A DNA stretch of 64,000 nt from Oceanisphaera psychrotolerans (GTDB taxonomy: Bacteria > Pseudomonadota > Gammaproteobacteria > Enterobacterales > Aeromonadaceae): assembly GCF_001870485.1 (NCBI RefSeq), contig NZ_MDKE01000033.1:1-64000 (forward strand), in the 5' to 3' direction. The notes below the pieces were generated by a model. It saw only the letters and a program-made list of their open reading frames with translations, ran no database searches and had not been told where the DNA came from. The translations under genes were made by a program, and so were the position numbers. The first letter of the stretch is position 1. Every line of letters begins with the position of its first letter. This document shows positions 20,889 through 28,949 of this stretch, piece by piece.

Positions 20889-21773
20889 ATGGAAACCGAC
20901 TTCAATACCATAGCTCTTATCGGCAAGCCCGATCACGAAGGTGCCAACCAGACTCTGGTGGCCCTCTATCATTACCTGGCCGGCATGGGCCTGAAGGTGG
21001 TGATCGAACGCCGCGTGGGCGAACAGCTGCGCCTGGATCAGGCCGAACTGCTGGAAATGGTCGAGCTGGGCGAACGGGCCGATCTGGCGATTGTGGTCGG
21101 CGGAGACGGTAACATGCTGGGGGCCGCCCGGGTGCTGGCCCGTTTCGATGTCGCCGTAGTGGGTGTCAACCGGGGCAATCTCGGCTTTCTGACCGACTTG
21201 TCACCGGACAGCTTCGAACAACCGCTGGGGCGTCTGCTGGCCGGTGACTACCAGGCCGAGCATCGCTTCTTGCTGGAAGCCCAGGTGCATCGCCACGGCC
21301 AGCTCAAGGCCAGCAATACCGCCATGAACGAAGCGGTGCTGCACCCGGGCAAAATCGCCCACATGATCGAGTTCGAGGTATATATCAACGGACATTTCAT
21401 GTACAGCCAGCGCGCCGATGGCATGATAGTGGCCACTCCCACCGGCTCCACCGCCTATTCCCTGTCCGCCGGCGGGCCTATCCTGACCCCCAACCTCAAC
21501 GCCATCACCCTGGTACCGATGTTTCCCCATACCCTGAGTTGTCGTCCCATCGTGATCGATGCCGACTCCCAGGTCAAAGTGGTACTGTCACCCAACAACA
21601 AGACCGAGCAGATGCTGATCAGCTGCGACGGTCACGTTTCCCTGTCGGTGCAGCCTGGCGACGAAATTCATATCAGCAAGAGCCCCTATAAACTGAAGCT
21701 GCTCCACCCCCGTGGCCATAACTACTTCGAGGTACTGCGCAGCAAACTGGGTTGGGGCAGCAAACTGTTCTGA
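20889..21773 (+). CDS. nadK: NAD kinase
   Basis: Phosphorylates NAD to NADP. 294 residues with the diagnostic GGDGN at 71-75, the [10 protein letters not shown] block, NEAVLHPG and the [16 protein letters not shown] region. Divergent from grpE and followed by recN, the E. coli order grpE/nadK/recN. Confidence 0.96.
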   Translation: METDFNTIALIGKPDHEGANQTLVALYHYLAGMGLKVVIERRVGEQLRLDQAELLEMVELGERADLAIVVGGDGNMLGAARVLARFDVAVVGVNRGNLGFLTDLSPDSFEQPLGRLLAGDYQAEHRFLLEAQVHRHGQLKASNTAMNEAVLHPGKIAHMIEFEVYINGHFMYSQRADGMIVATPTGSTAYSLSAGGPILTPNLNAITLVPMFPHTLSCRPIVIDADSQVKVVLSPNNKTEQMLISCDGHVSLSVQPGDEIHISKSPYKLKLLHPRGHNYFEVLRSKLGWGSKLF

Positions 21774-21820
21774 TCACCCGAGGGGTGAAATCTCTGCTCA
21801 CCCCTCACGAACAACTTGAA

Positions 21821-21836
21821 CTGTACAAAATCACAG
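21821..21836 (+). promoter_or_regulatory. LexA box 1 upstream of recN
   Basis: CTGTACAAAATCACAG has the exact CTGT-N8-ACAG form of LexA sites. It overlaps a TTGAAC element (21816-21821) that could be the recN -35 box. Confidence 0.85.
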
Positions 21837-21840
21837 TATA

Positions 21841-21856
21841 CTGTATCTCTATACAG
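21841..21856 (+). promoter_or_regulatory. LexA box 2 upstream of recN
   Basis: CTGTATCTCTATACAG, again CTGT-N8-ACAG, begins 4 bases after box 1. Two tandem LexA boxes before recN are also found in E. coli and indicate tight SOS control. Confidence 0.88.
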
Positions 21857-21881
21857 CATTATTTTGTGCAGGGGTTCCACC

Positions 21882-23546
21882 ATGTTGCTTCAGCTCACCA
21901 TCAGCAATTTTGCCATTGTTTCCTTTCTTGAGCTGGATTTACGTCCGGGCATGACCAGCATTACCGGCGAAACCGGCGCCGGTAAATCCATCGCCATCGA
22001 CGCCCTCGCCCTGGCGCTGGGCGAAAGGGCCGACGCCGACTCGGTTCGCCCCGGTGCCGACAAGGCCGACATCAGCGCCCGCTTTCGCATCGAAAAACTG
22101 CCCAGAGTCAAAGCCTGGCTCAGCGAACAGGAGCTGGATGAACAGGATGAGTGCATTCTGCGCCGTACCCTGAGCCGGGAAGGTCGCTCACGCGGTTATA
22201 TCAACGGCACTCCTGTCCCCTTGTCGCAACTCAAGGCCCTCGGAGCCCTGTTGATCAACATACATGGTCAGCACGCCCACCAGGAACTGCAAAAATCCGA
22301 CTACCAGCGCGGCCTGCTCGATGCCTATGCCGGTCACCACCAGCTAATGCAACAGGTCAGCACCCATTATCAGCAATGGCGCCAGCTCAGTAACGAGCGC
22401 AAGCAACTGCAGGGCGAACAGGCCCAGTGGCAGGCCCAGCGCCAGTTGCTGGAATACCAGGTGGCCGAACTCGACGAACTGGCCCTGGCCGGAGATGAAT
22501 TTCCCATCCTGGAAGCCGAACACAAACGCCTGGCCAATGGTGCCGAACTGCTCAACGACTGTCAGCTGGCACTGAATGTACTGGCCGATGGTGAAGAAAC
22601 CAACGCGCTGCAACTGTTACGCCAGGGGCTGAAGGTACTCATCGATCTCGCCCAGATGGACAACCGGCTCAGCCCGGTGCAGGAGATGATAGAAAGCAGC
22701 CTGATCCAGCTGGAAGAAGGTCACGGCGAGCTAAGCCGTTACCTGGACCGGCTGGAACTGGACCCGGAGCGGCTGCATGAAGTGGAATCACGACTCGGCA
22801 CGGTGATGGAGCTGGCACGCAAGCACCATGTGCAGCCGGCAGCGCTACACGACTTTCACCAGGAGATCACGACCCAACTGGCAGAGATGGATCATAACGA
22901 CAGCCGCCTGCTGGAGCTCGATAAAGAAGTCGAGCAGGCCAAAGAGCAGTTTCTGCAGGCAGCCGAACGCCTCAGTCAGAGCCGGCAGCGCTATGCCCAG
23001 TCACTGAATCAGCAAATAACCCAGAGCCTGCATCAGCTGAGCATGGAGCACGGTCGCTTCGAGATCACCGTGACCGCCGATAACGACGGCGGCTATTCCC
23101 CGTTGGGCATCGACCGGGTCGAGTTTCTGGTCAGCACCAACCCGGGCCAGCCCATGAGTCCGCTGGCCCGGGTGGCATCGGGCGGTGAACTGTCGCGTAT
23201 CAGCCTGGCCATTCAGGTGATTACCGCCCAGAAGGTCGAGACCCCGACCCTGATCTTCGACGAGGTGGATGTAGGGGTCAGTGGCCCGACCGCGGCCGTG
23301 GTCGGCAAATTGCTGCGACAGTTGGGCGATTCCACCCAGGTGCTGGTGATCACCCACCTGCCTCAGGTCGCCGGCAATGGCCACCAGCATTATTTTGTGA
23401 GCAAAGACAGCGCCGACAACGATACCCAGACCCGGATGCAGGAGCTGGACGAACACAGCCGCCTGCAGGAGCTGGCCCGCTTGCTGGGCGGCAACAAAAT
23501 CACTGCCAACACCCTGGCCAATGCCCGGGAACTGCTGGTCGATTAA
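21882..23546 (+). CDS. recN: DNA repair protein RecN
   Basis: SMC-like ATPase for double-strand break repair, SOS-induced. 554 residues: Walker A GETGAGKS (29-36), a long coiled-coil middle (about 150-370), the ABC signature VASGGELSRISLAIQ, Walker B TLIFDEVDVGVSG and an H-loop VITHLPQVA. ATG 21882 follows AGGGG and the LexA boxes; an upstream in-frame start would read through the operator and is rejected. Confidence 0.97.
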   Translation: MLLQLTISNFAIVSFLELDLRPGMTSITGETGAGKSIAIDALALALGERADADSVRPGADKADISARFRIEKLPRVKAWLSEQELDEQDECILRRTLSREGRSRGYINGTPVPLSQLKALGALLINIHGQHAHQELQKSDYQRGLLDAYAGHHQLMQQVSTHYQQWRQLSNERKQLQGEQAQWQAQRQLLEYQVAELDELALAGDEFPILEAEHKRLANGAELLNDCQLALNVLADGEETNALQLLRQGLKVLIDLAQMDNRLSPVQEMIESSLIQLEEGHGELSRYLDRLELDPERLHEVESRLGTVMELARKHHVQPAALHDFHQEITTQLAEMDHNDSRLLELDKEVEQAKEQFLQAAERLSQSRQRYAQSLNQQITQSLHQLSMEHGRFEITVTADNDGGYSPLGIDRVEFLVSTNPGQPMSPLARVASGGELSRISLAIQVITAQKVETPTLIFDEVDVGVSGPTAAVVGKLLRQLGDSTQVLVITHLPQVAGNGHQHYFVSKDSADNDTQTRMQELDEHSRLQELARLLGGNKITANTLANARELLVD

Positions 23547-23610
23547 ACAAACGTGAGGCGTATAGATTGCAAGCCCGGTTTACACCGGGCGATTTGAACG
23601 TGAAGCTGTA

Positions 23611-24369
23611 CTAAACTAGGCGCCGCGCCGCGCCGATGACGATATCAATCGCCTGTTGCTCGGCCTGCTGCATGGTGACCTCGTCGGGTATCTCCTGCTG
23701 AGTACGGTTGACGATGACCCCGGCGACACACCCTGCCTTCAGTCCCTGACTGGCGCACATGGTAAACAGAGTAGCGGACTCCATCTCGTAGTTCAGCACC
23801 CCCATCCCCTGCCACTCCTTCATACTGCCCTGAAATTTCCGCAGCACCCGGGCCGACTGGGTGTCGTAACGCTCCTGACCGGGGTAGAAGGTATCAGACG
23901 AGGCGGTAATCCCCACATGGGGCTGAAGGCCAAGATCCCGGGCGGAATCGACCAGTGCACAGGTACAATCAAAATCGGCCACCGCCGGGAACTCCATGGG
24001 TGCGAAGTGGCTGCTGGCGCCGTCCAGTCGTACCGAGCCTTGAGTCACTATCATGTCGCCGACCTGAATATGACTTTGAATTGCGCCTGTAGTACCGATG
24101 CGCAAGAAGGTCTTCACTCCCAGCTGAGCCAACTCTTCCACCGCAATGGAAGTGGAAGGTCCCCCAATACCGGTGGAGCAAACCACCACCGGCTTACCGT
24201 CCAGTTCACCCAACCAGGAGGTAAATTCCCGCTTGCTGGCCAGGTGGCGAGCATCTGCCAGTTGTGAAGCAATACGCTGCACCCGTTCCGGATCTCCCGG
24301 AATAATGGCCAGCGTCGCGCCTTGCAGATCCTCATCGGTTATCCCCAGGTGAAAAACATGCTTTGCCAT
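23611..24369 (-). CDS. udp: Uridine phosphorylase
   Basis: Splits uridine with phosphate to uracil and ribose-1-phosphate in pyrimidine salvage. 252 residues (E. coli 253). [18 protein letters not shown], phosphate-binding [25 protein letters not shown] and the nucleoside-binding NYEMESATL are present. ATG 24369 is preceded by GGGAG at 7 bases. It lies on the opposite strand between recN and bamE, which are adjacent in E. coli. Confidence 0.95.
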   Translation of the reverse strand: MAKHVFHLGITDEDLQGATLAIIPGDPERVQRIASQLADARHLASKREFTSWLGELDGKPVVVCSTGIGGPSTSIAVEELAQLGVKTFLRIGTTGAIQSHIQVGDMIVTQGSVRLDGASSHFAPMEFPAVADFDCTCALVDSARDLGLQPHVGITASSDTFYPGQERYDTQSARVLRKFQGSMKEWQGMGVLNYEMESATLFTMCASQGLKAGCVAGVIVNRTQQEIPDEVTMQQAEQQAIDIVIGAARRLV

Positions 24370-24570
24370 TGGCTGACTCCCGAAAGCTAGTATTGAAAAC
24401 GAAGATAATAGGCCAGCAACCCACGGATGACCATCACCCACCCCGCTGAACCTATCGAGCATTAACGGGTCTAGATGCTTGCCGCGAAAATATTGAGGCG
24501 GTGCCGGCTTTTACAAGCCCAGCCGCAGCGGCTATCATGCCCCTCAAGTCACACAGGATATAATGCAGCC

Positions 24571-24909
24571 ATGCAACTCAAAACCTTGATTTTACCTTTA
24601 TTTTTAACTCTTCCTCTGGCCGGTTGCGGCCTGGTTTACAAGGTGGACATTCCCCAGGGCAACTATATCGAAGAAAAACAGGTTTCCCAGTTGCGTCGGG
24701 GCATGAGCCCGGAGCAAGTGCGCTTTCTGCTGGGTAACCCCATGAGTCTGGACGGATTCAACTCTGACCGCTGGGTTTATCTTTATTACTTCAAGCCCGG
24801 ACGGGGCGAAGTGGAACAGAAACAGCTGATCCTGAACTTCACCAACAATGCGCTGGTCTCCATCACCGGTGACTACTCAGCCCCTGAAGCCTTCGAGCAG
24901 GGCCTTTAA
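24571..24909 (+). CDS. bamE: Outer-membrane assembly lipoprotein BamE
   Basis: Small lipoprotein subunit of the BAM complex that inserts beta-barrel proteins. 112 residues: signal peptide MQLKTLILPLFLTLPL with lipobox LAGC (Cys17 lipidation expected), then YKVDIPQGNYIEEKQVSQLRRGM and the SmpA/OmlA fold with QVRFLLGNPM and WVYLYYF. ATG 24571 gives a proper signal peptide; the ribosome-binding site is weak (AGGA, distant). Confidence 0.94.
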   Translation: MQLKTLILPLFLTLPLAGCGLVYKVDIPQGNYIEEKQVSQLRRGMSPEQVRFLLGNPMSLDGFNSDRWVYLYYFKPGRGEVEQKQLILNFTNNALVSITGDYSAPEAFEQGL

Positions 24910-24979
24910 TCGCTGCCCGCCCCGCAATAAAAGCAGCCAAAAAACGCGGGGCCGGTCAGTATCAGATCTCTGGATAATA

Positions 24980-25325
24980 TTACTTTTTGGCTCGTTTCGG
25001 GTCGGGACGACCGCCGGTAACCTTGTCGGCTCGCCCCTCTTCCTTGGCCTGTTCGGCCCGTCGCCGCCGGATTTCCTTGGGATCCGCCAGCAAGCCGGTA
25101 GATCTCGATTCGATCACCCTCGTGCAGTGACTGCTCCAGTTTTACCTGTCGCCCGAAGACCCCTACCATATTGGTCTCCAGGTCAATGTCGGGGTGTTGC
25201 TGCAGAATACCGCACTGCTCTATCACCTGCCTGACTGTATCACTGGCCGCCACTTTCATGCTCAGCACCGTCTGCTGTTGTGGCAGCGCGTACACCACTT
25301 CAACCCGAATAAGATTCACGACCAT
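24980..25325 (-). CDS. ratB: RatB (RnfH family) protein, frame broken near its C-terminus
   Basis: Ubiquitin-like-fold protein of the RnfH family found next to ratA; role unknown. NLIRVEVVYALPQQQTV and DIDLETNMVGVFGRQVKLEQSLHEGDRIEIYR match the family. After EIYR the frame must change to read LLADPKEIRRRRAEQAKEEG and end at 24980; one base extra or two missing around 25098. Start is ATG 25325 or GTG 25319, overlapping the end of ratA by about 20 bases. Confidence 0.82.
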
Positions 25326-25748
25326 ACACCTCTCTTGCCCGCTCGCTGAATGCATGTACCATGCATTGGCCAGTTCTTTGAACACACCGCCGAAGGCCAG
25401 TTCCACCAGCCGGGAAGTAAACTCGAAATGCAGCTTCAGCTCGACTTTACAGGCATCAACGTCCAGTGAAGTGAAGGTCCAGCCGCCACTAAGGGACTTG
25501 AACGGGCCATCCACCAGCTCCATACTGATATGCTGATGAGGATCAAGCACATTACGAGTGGTAAAGGTCTTGCGAATGCCCGCCTTGGCCACTTCAAGGG
25601 CCGCGGTGATAGAAGTGTCCGACTCGGATACAATACGACTGGCCACACATCCGGGTAAAAACTGAGGATATGAATCCACATCGTTTACCAACTCATACAT
25701 CTGTTTCGCGCTGAACATCACCAGCGCACTGCGGGTAATACTGGGCAT
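25300..25748 (-). CDS. ratA: RatA (START/coenzyme Q-binding family), frame broken near its C-terminus
   Basis: Family of the RatA toxin of E. coli and the Coq10 ubiquinone-binding proteins; the native role is probably lipid or quinone binding. About 149 residues: MPSITRSALVMFSAKQMYEL, DVDSYPQFLPGC, GIRKTFTTRN, LVDGPFKSLSGGW and LVELAFGGVFKELAN. One A is missing at about 25350, so the frame runs into ratB and makes an apparent 280-residue fusion. Restored, it ends VHAFSERAREVYGRESYSG with TGA at 25300-25302. Divergent from smpB, a conserved pairing. Confidence 0.88.
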
Positions 25749-25884
25749 AACCTCTCCTGGCAGCAGAACGGCCCGATTTTAACATCAATCCCGGCCGGGC
25801 TCACCGTTACGGCCGTACAAAAAAACGGCGGTTGCTCTACCGACAATTCCAAAGCCCTGAACGGCCCCGTATAATGGATGCACT

Positions 25885-26370
25885 ATGACAAAAAACAACG
25901 CCAAGAAAAAAGCCGGTTCCAGCACCATTGCCCTTAACAAAAAGGCAAGGCACGAATATTTTGTAGAAGAAAAACTCGAAGCCGGGCTTGAACTACAAGG
26001 GTGGGAAGTAAAAGCCATGCGGGCCGGCAAGGCCAACATTGCCGATTCTTACGTCTTCATCCGCAATGGTGAAGCCTTCTTGTTTGCCGCCACCATTACG
26101 CCGCTTAACGTTGCCTCTACTCACGTAGTCTGTGACCCCATGCGCTCACGCAAACTGTTGCTGAAGCGGCGCGAACTGGATCGCCTGACCGGCAAGATAG
26201 AACGCGACGGCTATACGATTGTTCCCCTGGCACTGTACTGGTCCAAGTCCTGGGTAAAAATCGAAATCGGCCTGGTAAAAGGCAAAAAGAGTCATGACAA
26301 GCGTCAGGACCTCAAAGAGCGGGACTGGAAGCGCGAAAAAGATCGCATGATGAAGCATAAAAATCGTTAA
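25885..26370 (+). CDS. smpB: SsrA-binding protein SmpB
   Basis: Partner of tmRNA in rescue of stalled ribosomes. 161 residues: [48 protein letters not shown] and the basic tail [22 protein letters not shown] that mimics mRNA in the A site. Directly upstream of ssrA. Confidence 0.97.
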   Translation: MTKNNAKKKAGSSTIALNKKARHEYFVEEKLEAGLELQGWEVKAMRAGKANIADSYVFIRNGEAFLFAATITPLNVASTHVVCDPMRSRKLLLKRRELDRLTGKIERDGYTIVPLALYWSKSWVKIEIGLVKGKKSHDKRQDLKERDWKREKDRMMKHKNR

Positions 26371-26373
26371 CCC

Positions 26374-26402
26374 TTGTGGTTGGGCCTGAATTGCCATATC
26401 AT
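26374..26402 (+). promoter_or_regulatory. Putative promoter of ssrA
   Basis: TTGTGG (26374-26379), a 17-bp spacer and TATCAT (26397-26402) place a start 11 bases downstream at the 5' G of mature tmRNA. The -35 overlaps the end of smpB and the intergenic region. Confidence 0.5.
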
Positions 26403-26412
26403 AAACTTACTT

Positions 26413-26772
26413 GGGGCTGATTCTGGATTCGACGAGATTCTCGAACTCCTAGGTGCATGCCGAGGTGCGATAGGCCTCGTAAAAAAATCGCAAAAAAATA
26501 GTCGCAAACGACGAAAACTACGCACTAGCAGCTTAATAACCTGGTAGAGCCCTTCTGCCCTAGCTTGTCTGTGACTTAGGGAATTGGAAGGTCATACTTC
26601 ACAGAATCGCGTGGAAATCGAGCCTGACGGTGGAAGCGTTAAAACTAATTTAGGCTAGTCATTCTGTGGCGTGTCTGTCCGCAGCAGGTGGCGAATTCAA
26701 TGACTGACTAAGCATGTAGTACCGACGACGTAGGTATTTCGGACGCGGGTTCAAATCCCGCCAGCTCCACCA
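26413..26772 (+). ncRNA. ssrA: Transfer-messenger RNA (tmRNA)
   Basis: 360 nt. The 5' GGGGCTGATTCTGGATTCGAC and 3' GGTTCAAATCCCGCCAGCTCCACCA (written here in two blocks: GGTTCAAATCCC and GCCAGCTCCACCA) form the tRNA-like half. The tag frame starts at GCA 26504 after TAGTC and reads ANDENYALAA followed by TAATAA (26534), identical to the E. coli tag. An A-rich stretch precedes the resume codon. Follows smpB. Confidence 0.97.
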
Positions 26773-26781
26773 ATCGATTGG

Positions 26782-26806
26782 AAAGGCCCCGCAAGGGGCC
26801 TTTTTG
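26782..26806 (+). terminator. ssrA terminator
   Basis: AAAGGCCCC-GCAA-GGGGCCTTT followed by TTG, 10 bases after the tmRNA 3' end. Confidence 0.88.
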
Positions 26807-27095
26807 TTGGGTAATCAACAGATTACGTTACGTTAGCAAAACCTGAATTACTGCAAAAAATCCCTTAACTGTCACCCCTGTGCAACGACAGAAGTGCTAA
26901 GCCTCACACTATACTCTACTGTATCTCCTTCGGTTTTCCATCACTGGCATGTTGTCGTCTGGAACTCTTCAGTGATAGTCCTCAGTATCCTCTGATGCTT
27001 ATACCTAAATGAAACCACCTCAATATAAGTTCCAGTGCCAGGTAGCAGCTATCCACCAACCTGCTACACTGGGTTTCAATTGATTACTACAGAGT

Positions 27096-27992
27096 ATGGA
27101 TATGGCAAGGAAACGCCGTCAGTCCGCCGCTGAGGATATGATCGATATCGCAGCAAAACTGCCCTACTGGGTCAGTCTTATCCTGGCACTCATCAGCTAT
27201 CTGGTTCTTCACCATTATGCCGACCGCCCCTTTCAGTTAGAAAATGTGCCTGGCTCCAATGTGCCTGCCAATCTGACCGGATTAATGCTCCACCCACTGC
27301 TGTCGGCAATGCAGTATCTGATACCCATGATCTTCGTCTTTGGTGCGGGAGTCTCGGCTCTTAAGGCGTTTAGAGGGCGTAACTTGGCTCAGAAGTATGT
27401 TTCCACCTCCATTCACCAGACAAGAACCAGAGCAACAACCAAACCAACCGATGATATGAGCTGGCAACAGTTTGAACTGCTGGTAGGACAAGCGTTCCGG
27501 CAGCAAGGTTATCGAGTCATAGATGGTGGAGAGGAAGGCGCTGACGGTGGTGTAGATGTTCACCTGAAAAAAGATGGACAGACCTTCTTCGTCCAGTGCA
27601 AGCACTGGAAGGCGAAGAGCGTGGGTGTTTCCGTGGTGCGTGAACTGTATGGTGTTATCGCTGGCGCTGGAGTAGAAGGAGGCTTTGTAGTCACTTCCGG
27701 GAACTTTACCGAAGAGGCCGAGGCGTTTGCCAGAGATAAACGCATCAGCCTACTCGATGGTAAAGCACTGGATGATATGCTGCTTCACGCGAAAATATCT
27801 CTGGCAGAAGGCGCACTGAAGGCTTCCCAGCATACCGCGAAAGTCCCGCCATCCACGACAACCCCAGTAGTAAGATGTCCTAGCTGTTCATCCTCCATGG
27901 TGAAGCGTAAGGCCCGTCGCGGTGCCAATGCAGGCCAGGAGTTCTGGGGGTGCTCTCAGTTTCCCAAATGCCGAGGAATACGCTCAATTTAG
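27096..27992 (+). CDS. Membrane-anchored Mrr-type nuclease with C-terminal zinc finger
   Basis: 298 residues, not a named protein. Two membrane helices (about 22-40 and 68-90) come first. A Mrr-like restriction-endonuclease domain follows (about 120-232): WQQFELLVGQAFRQQGYRV, then the PD-(D/E)xK-type core GADGGVDV with Asp154 and FFVQCKHWK with Gln167 and Lys169. A topoisomerase-type zinc ribbon ends the protein (C261-x2-C264 ... C286-x5-C292). A modified-DNA-cutting or general DNA-cleaving role is family knowledge; the membrane anchor suggests action on incoming DNA at the membrane, which is inference. The gene and its flanks look less GC-rich than neighbours and lie right behind ssrA, a common integration site. 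Start ATG 27096 or 27102; no partner methylase gene is nearby. Confidence 0.8.
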   Translation: MDMARKRRQSAAEDMIDIAAKLPYWVSLILALISYLVLHHYADRPFQLENVPGSNVPANLTGLMLHPLLSAMQYLIPMIFVFGAGVSALKAFRGRNLAQKYVSTSIHQTRTRATTKPTDDMSWQQFELLVGQAFRQQGYRVIDGGEEGADGGVDVHLKKDGQTFFVQCKHWKAKSVGVSVVRELYGVIAGAGVEGGFVVTSGNFTEEAEAFARDKRISLLDGKALDDMLLHAKISLAEGALKASQHTAKVPPSTTTPVVRCPSCSSSMVKRKARRGANAGQEFWGCSQFPKCRGIRSI

Positions 27993-28268
27993 AGACATCA
28001 TCTCCCTGCCACACCTCATTGCAAAAAGCACCGGTGATACCGTGGCCAAGATATGCCTGAGTGATCGATGCCGTAATCCAATGCCTCTATAATCTGTTGC
28101 TTGTCCTTCAGATCTAGCTGAGGTGTTCCATAACGAGCGGTGGTCAGCCCCTCATCTGTAGTGTTCCACAAAAAGTAACCACGCTTTTAGCGCTTTCCCA
28201 GAACATTGATGTAGATGAAATGCCCGCGCCTGAAGACAGACACGGGCCGTTTCAATCTTGTCTGGTGC
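27993..28268. other. Gap between nuclease gene and soxG, with an ORF remnant
   Basis: 276 bases of mixed composition. On the minus strand 28017-28186 stays open for about 56 codons (including the segment EGLTTARYGTPQLDLKDKQQ) without a usable start codon; it looks like the tail of a protein gene whose front is gone, family not recognised. A weak GCCCGTG/CGCGGGC hairpin at 28222-28247 may end the sox transcript. Confidence 0.35.
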
Positions 28269-28949
28269 TTATTCAACCAGGGCGGATATTCCTATGGCCT
28301 TGCCGCCAAACTCGCCCATGGCATCCATCAGGCAGTCCCACAGGTACTCTGCGGCGGCGCTGTCGCAGAGGATGGAAAAGCAGGGAATCCCCTTGAGCTG
28401 ATGATGGATCACGATAACATTGATGCGTGCAGCCGAGGTCTGCGCGATGGCCCCCTGGGGGAAGCCATGTTCGCGCAGATCGACGCCACACACTTTAGCC
28501 ATGATCTCGGGCAGGTGTGCACCGGTCAGCATCAGCCAGGCATGGCTGTCCTGACAAAACAGCGAATAACAGTTGTCGGCAGGCAGGGTGCATTGATCCA
28601 GGGTATCGATACTGGCGCCCTTGTCCTGCAGGGAGCCCAGCACCCAAAACTCTTTTTGACTCAGCCTCAGCACCAGCTCACCGTTCTCGGTGGTGCTGGC
28701 CAGGTTGGGCTTGATGGGCACCGGCAGCTGAAGCGCTTCGAGGTGCATCACCGCCTTGGTGCCACGAAAACCGCGGCGGGACAGTACCGACAAATCCAGC
28801 AAGCCGGCGCGTTCGGCCTGCTTGCGGTCGCTGAGCACATCAAGGGCAATGGCGCCGCCCGCGACAGGGCTGAAGGTGGCGCCGGTCATTTTACGGTAAA
28901 CAAAACTGCGCTTGTTCAATGCTTCCGGGGTGGTCGAGGTCATCATCAC
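28269..28949 (-). CDS. soxG: Sarcosine oxidase gamma subunit
   Basis: Smallest flavoenzyme-associated subunit of heterotetrameric sarcosine oxidase, GcvT-like fold. 226 residues starting at the first of three ATGs, overlapping the soxA stop by four bases (ATGA) behind AGGAG. Conserved LLDLSVLSRRGFRGTKAV, LRLSQKEFWVLG, CYSLFCQDSHAWLMLTG and EYLWDCLMDAMGEFGG segments support the call. Last gene of the soxBDAG set. Confidence 0.88.
   Translation of the reverse strand: MMMTSTTPEALNKRSFVYRKMTGATFSPVAGGAIALDVLSDRKQAERAGLLDLSVLSRRGFRGTKAVMHLEALQLPVPIKPNLASTTENGELVLRLSQKEFWVLGSLQDKGASIDTLDQCTLPADNCYSLFCQDSHAWLMLTGAHLPEIMAKVCGVDLREHGFPQGAIAQTSAARINVIVIHHQLKGIPCFSILCDSAAAEYLWDCLMDAMGEFGGKAIGISALVE

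Noticed and set aside
21780-21806. Rho-independent terminator after nadK
   Set aside because: A 9-bp stem GAGGGGTGA/TCACCCCTC exists but has no T run after it, so a terminator call is not supported.
27993-28268. Second copy of the ssrA 3' end as attachment site
   Set aside because: No repeat of the GCCAGCTCCACCA end was found downstream in the window, so island borders cannot be claimed.
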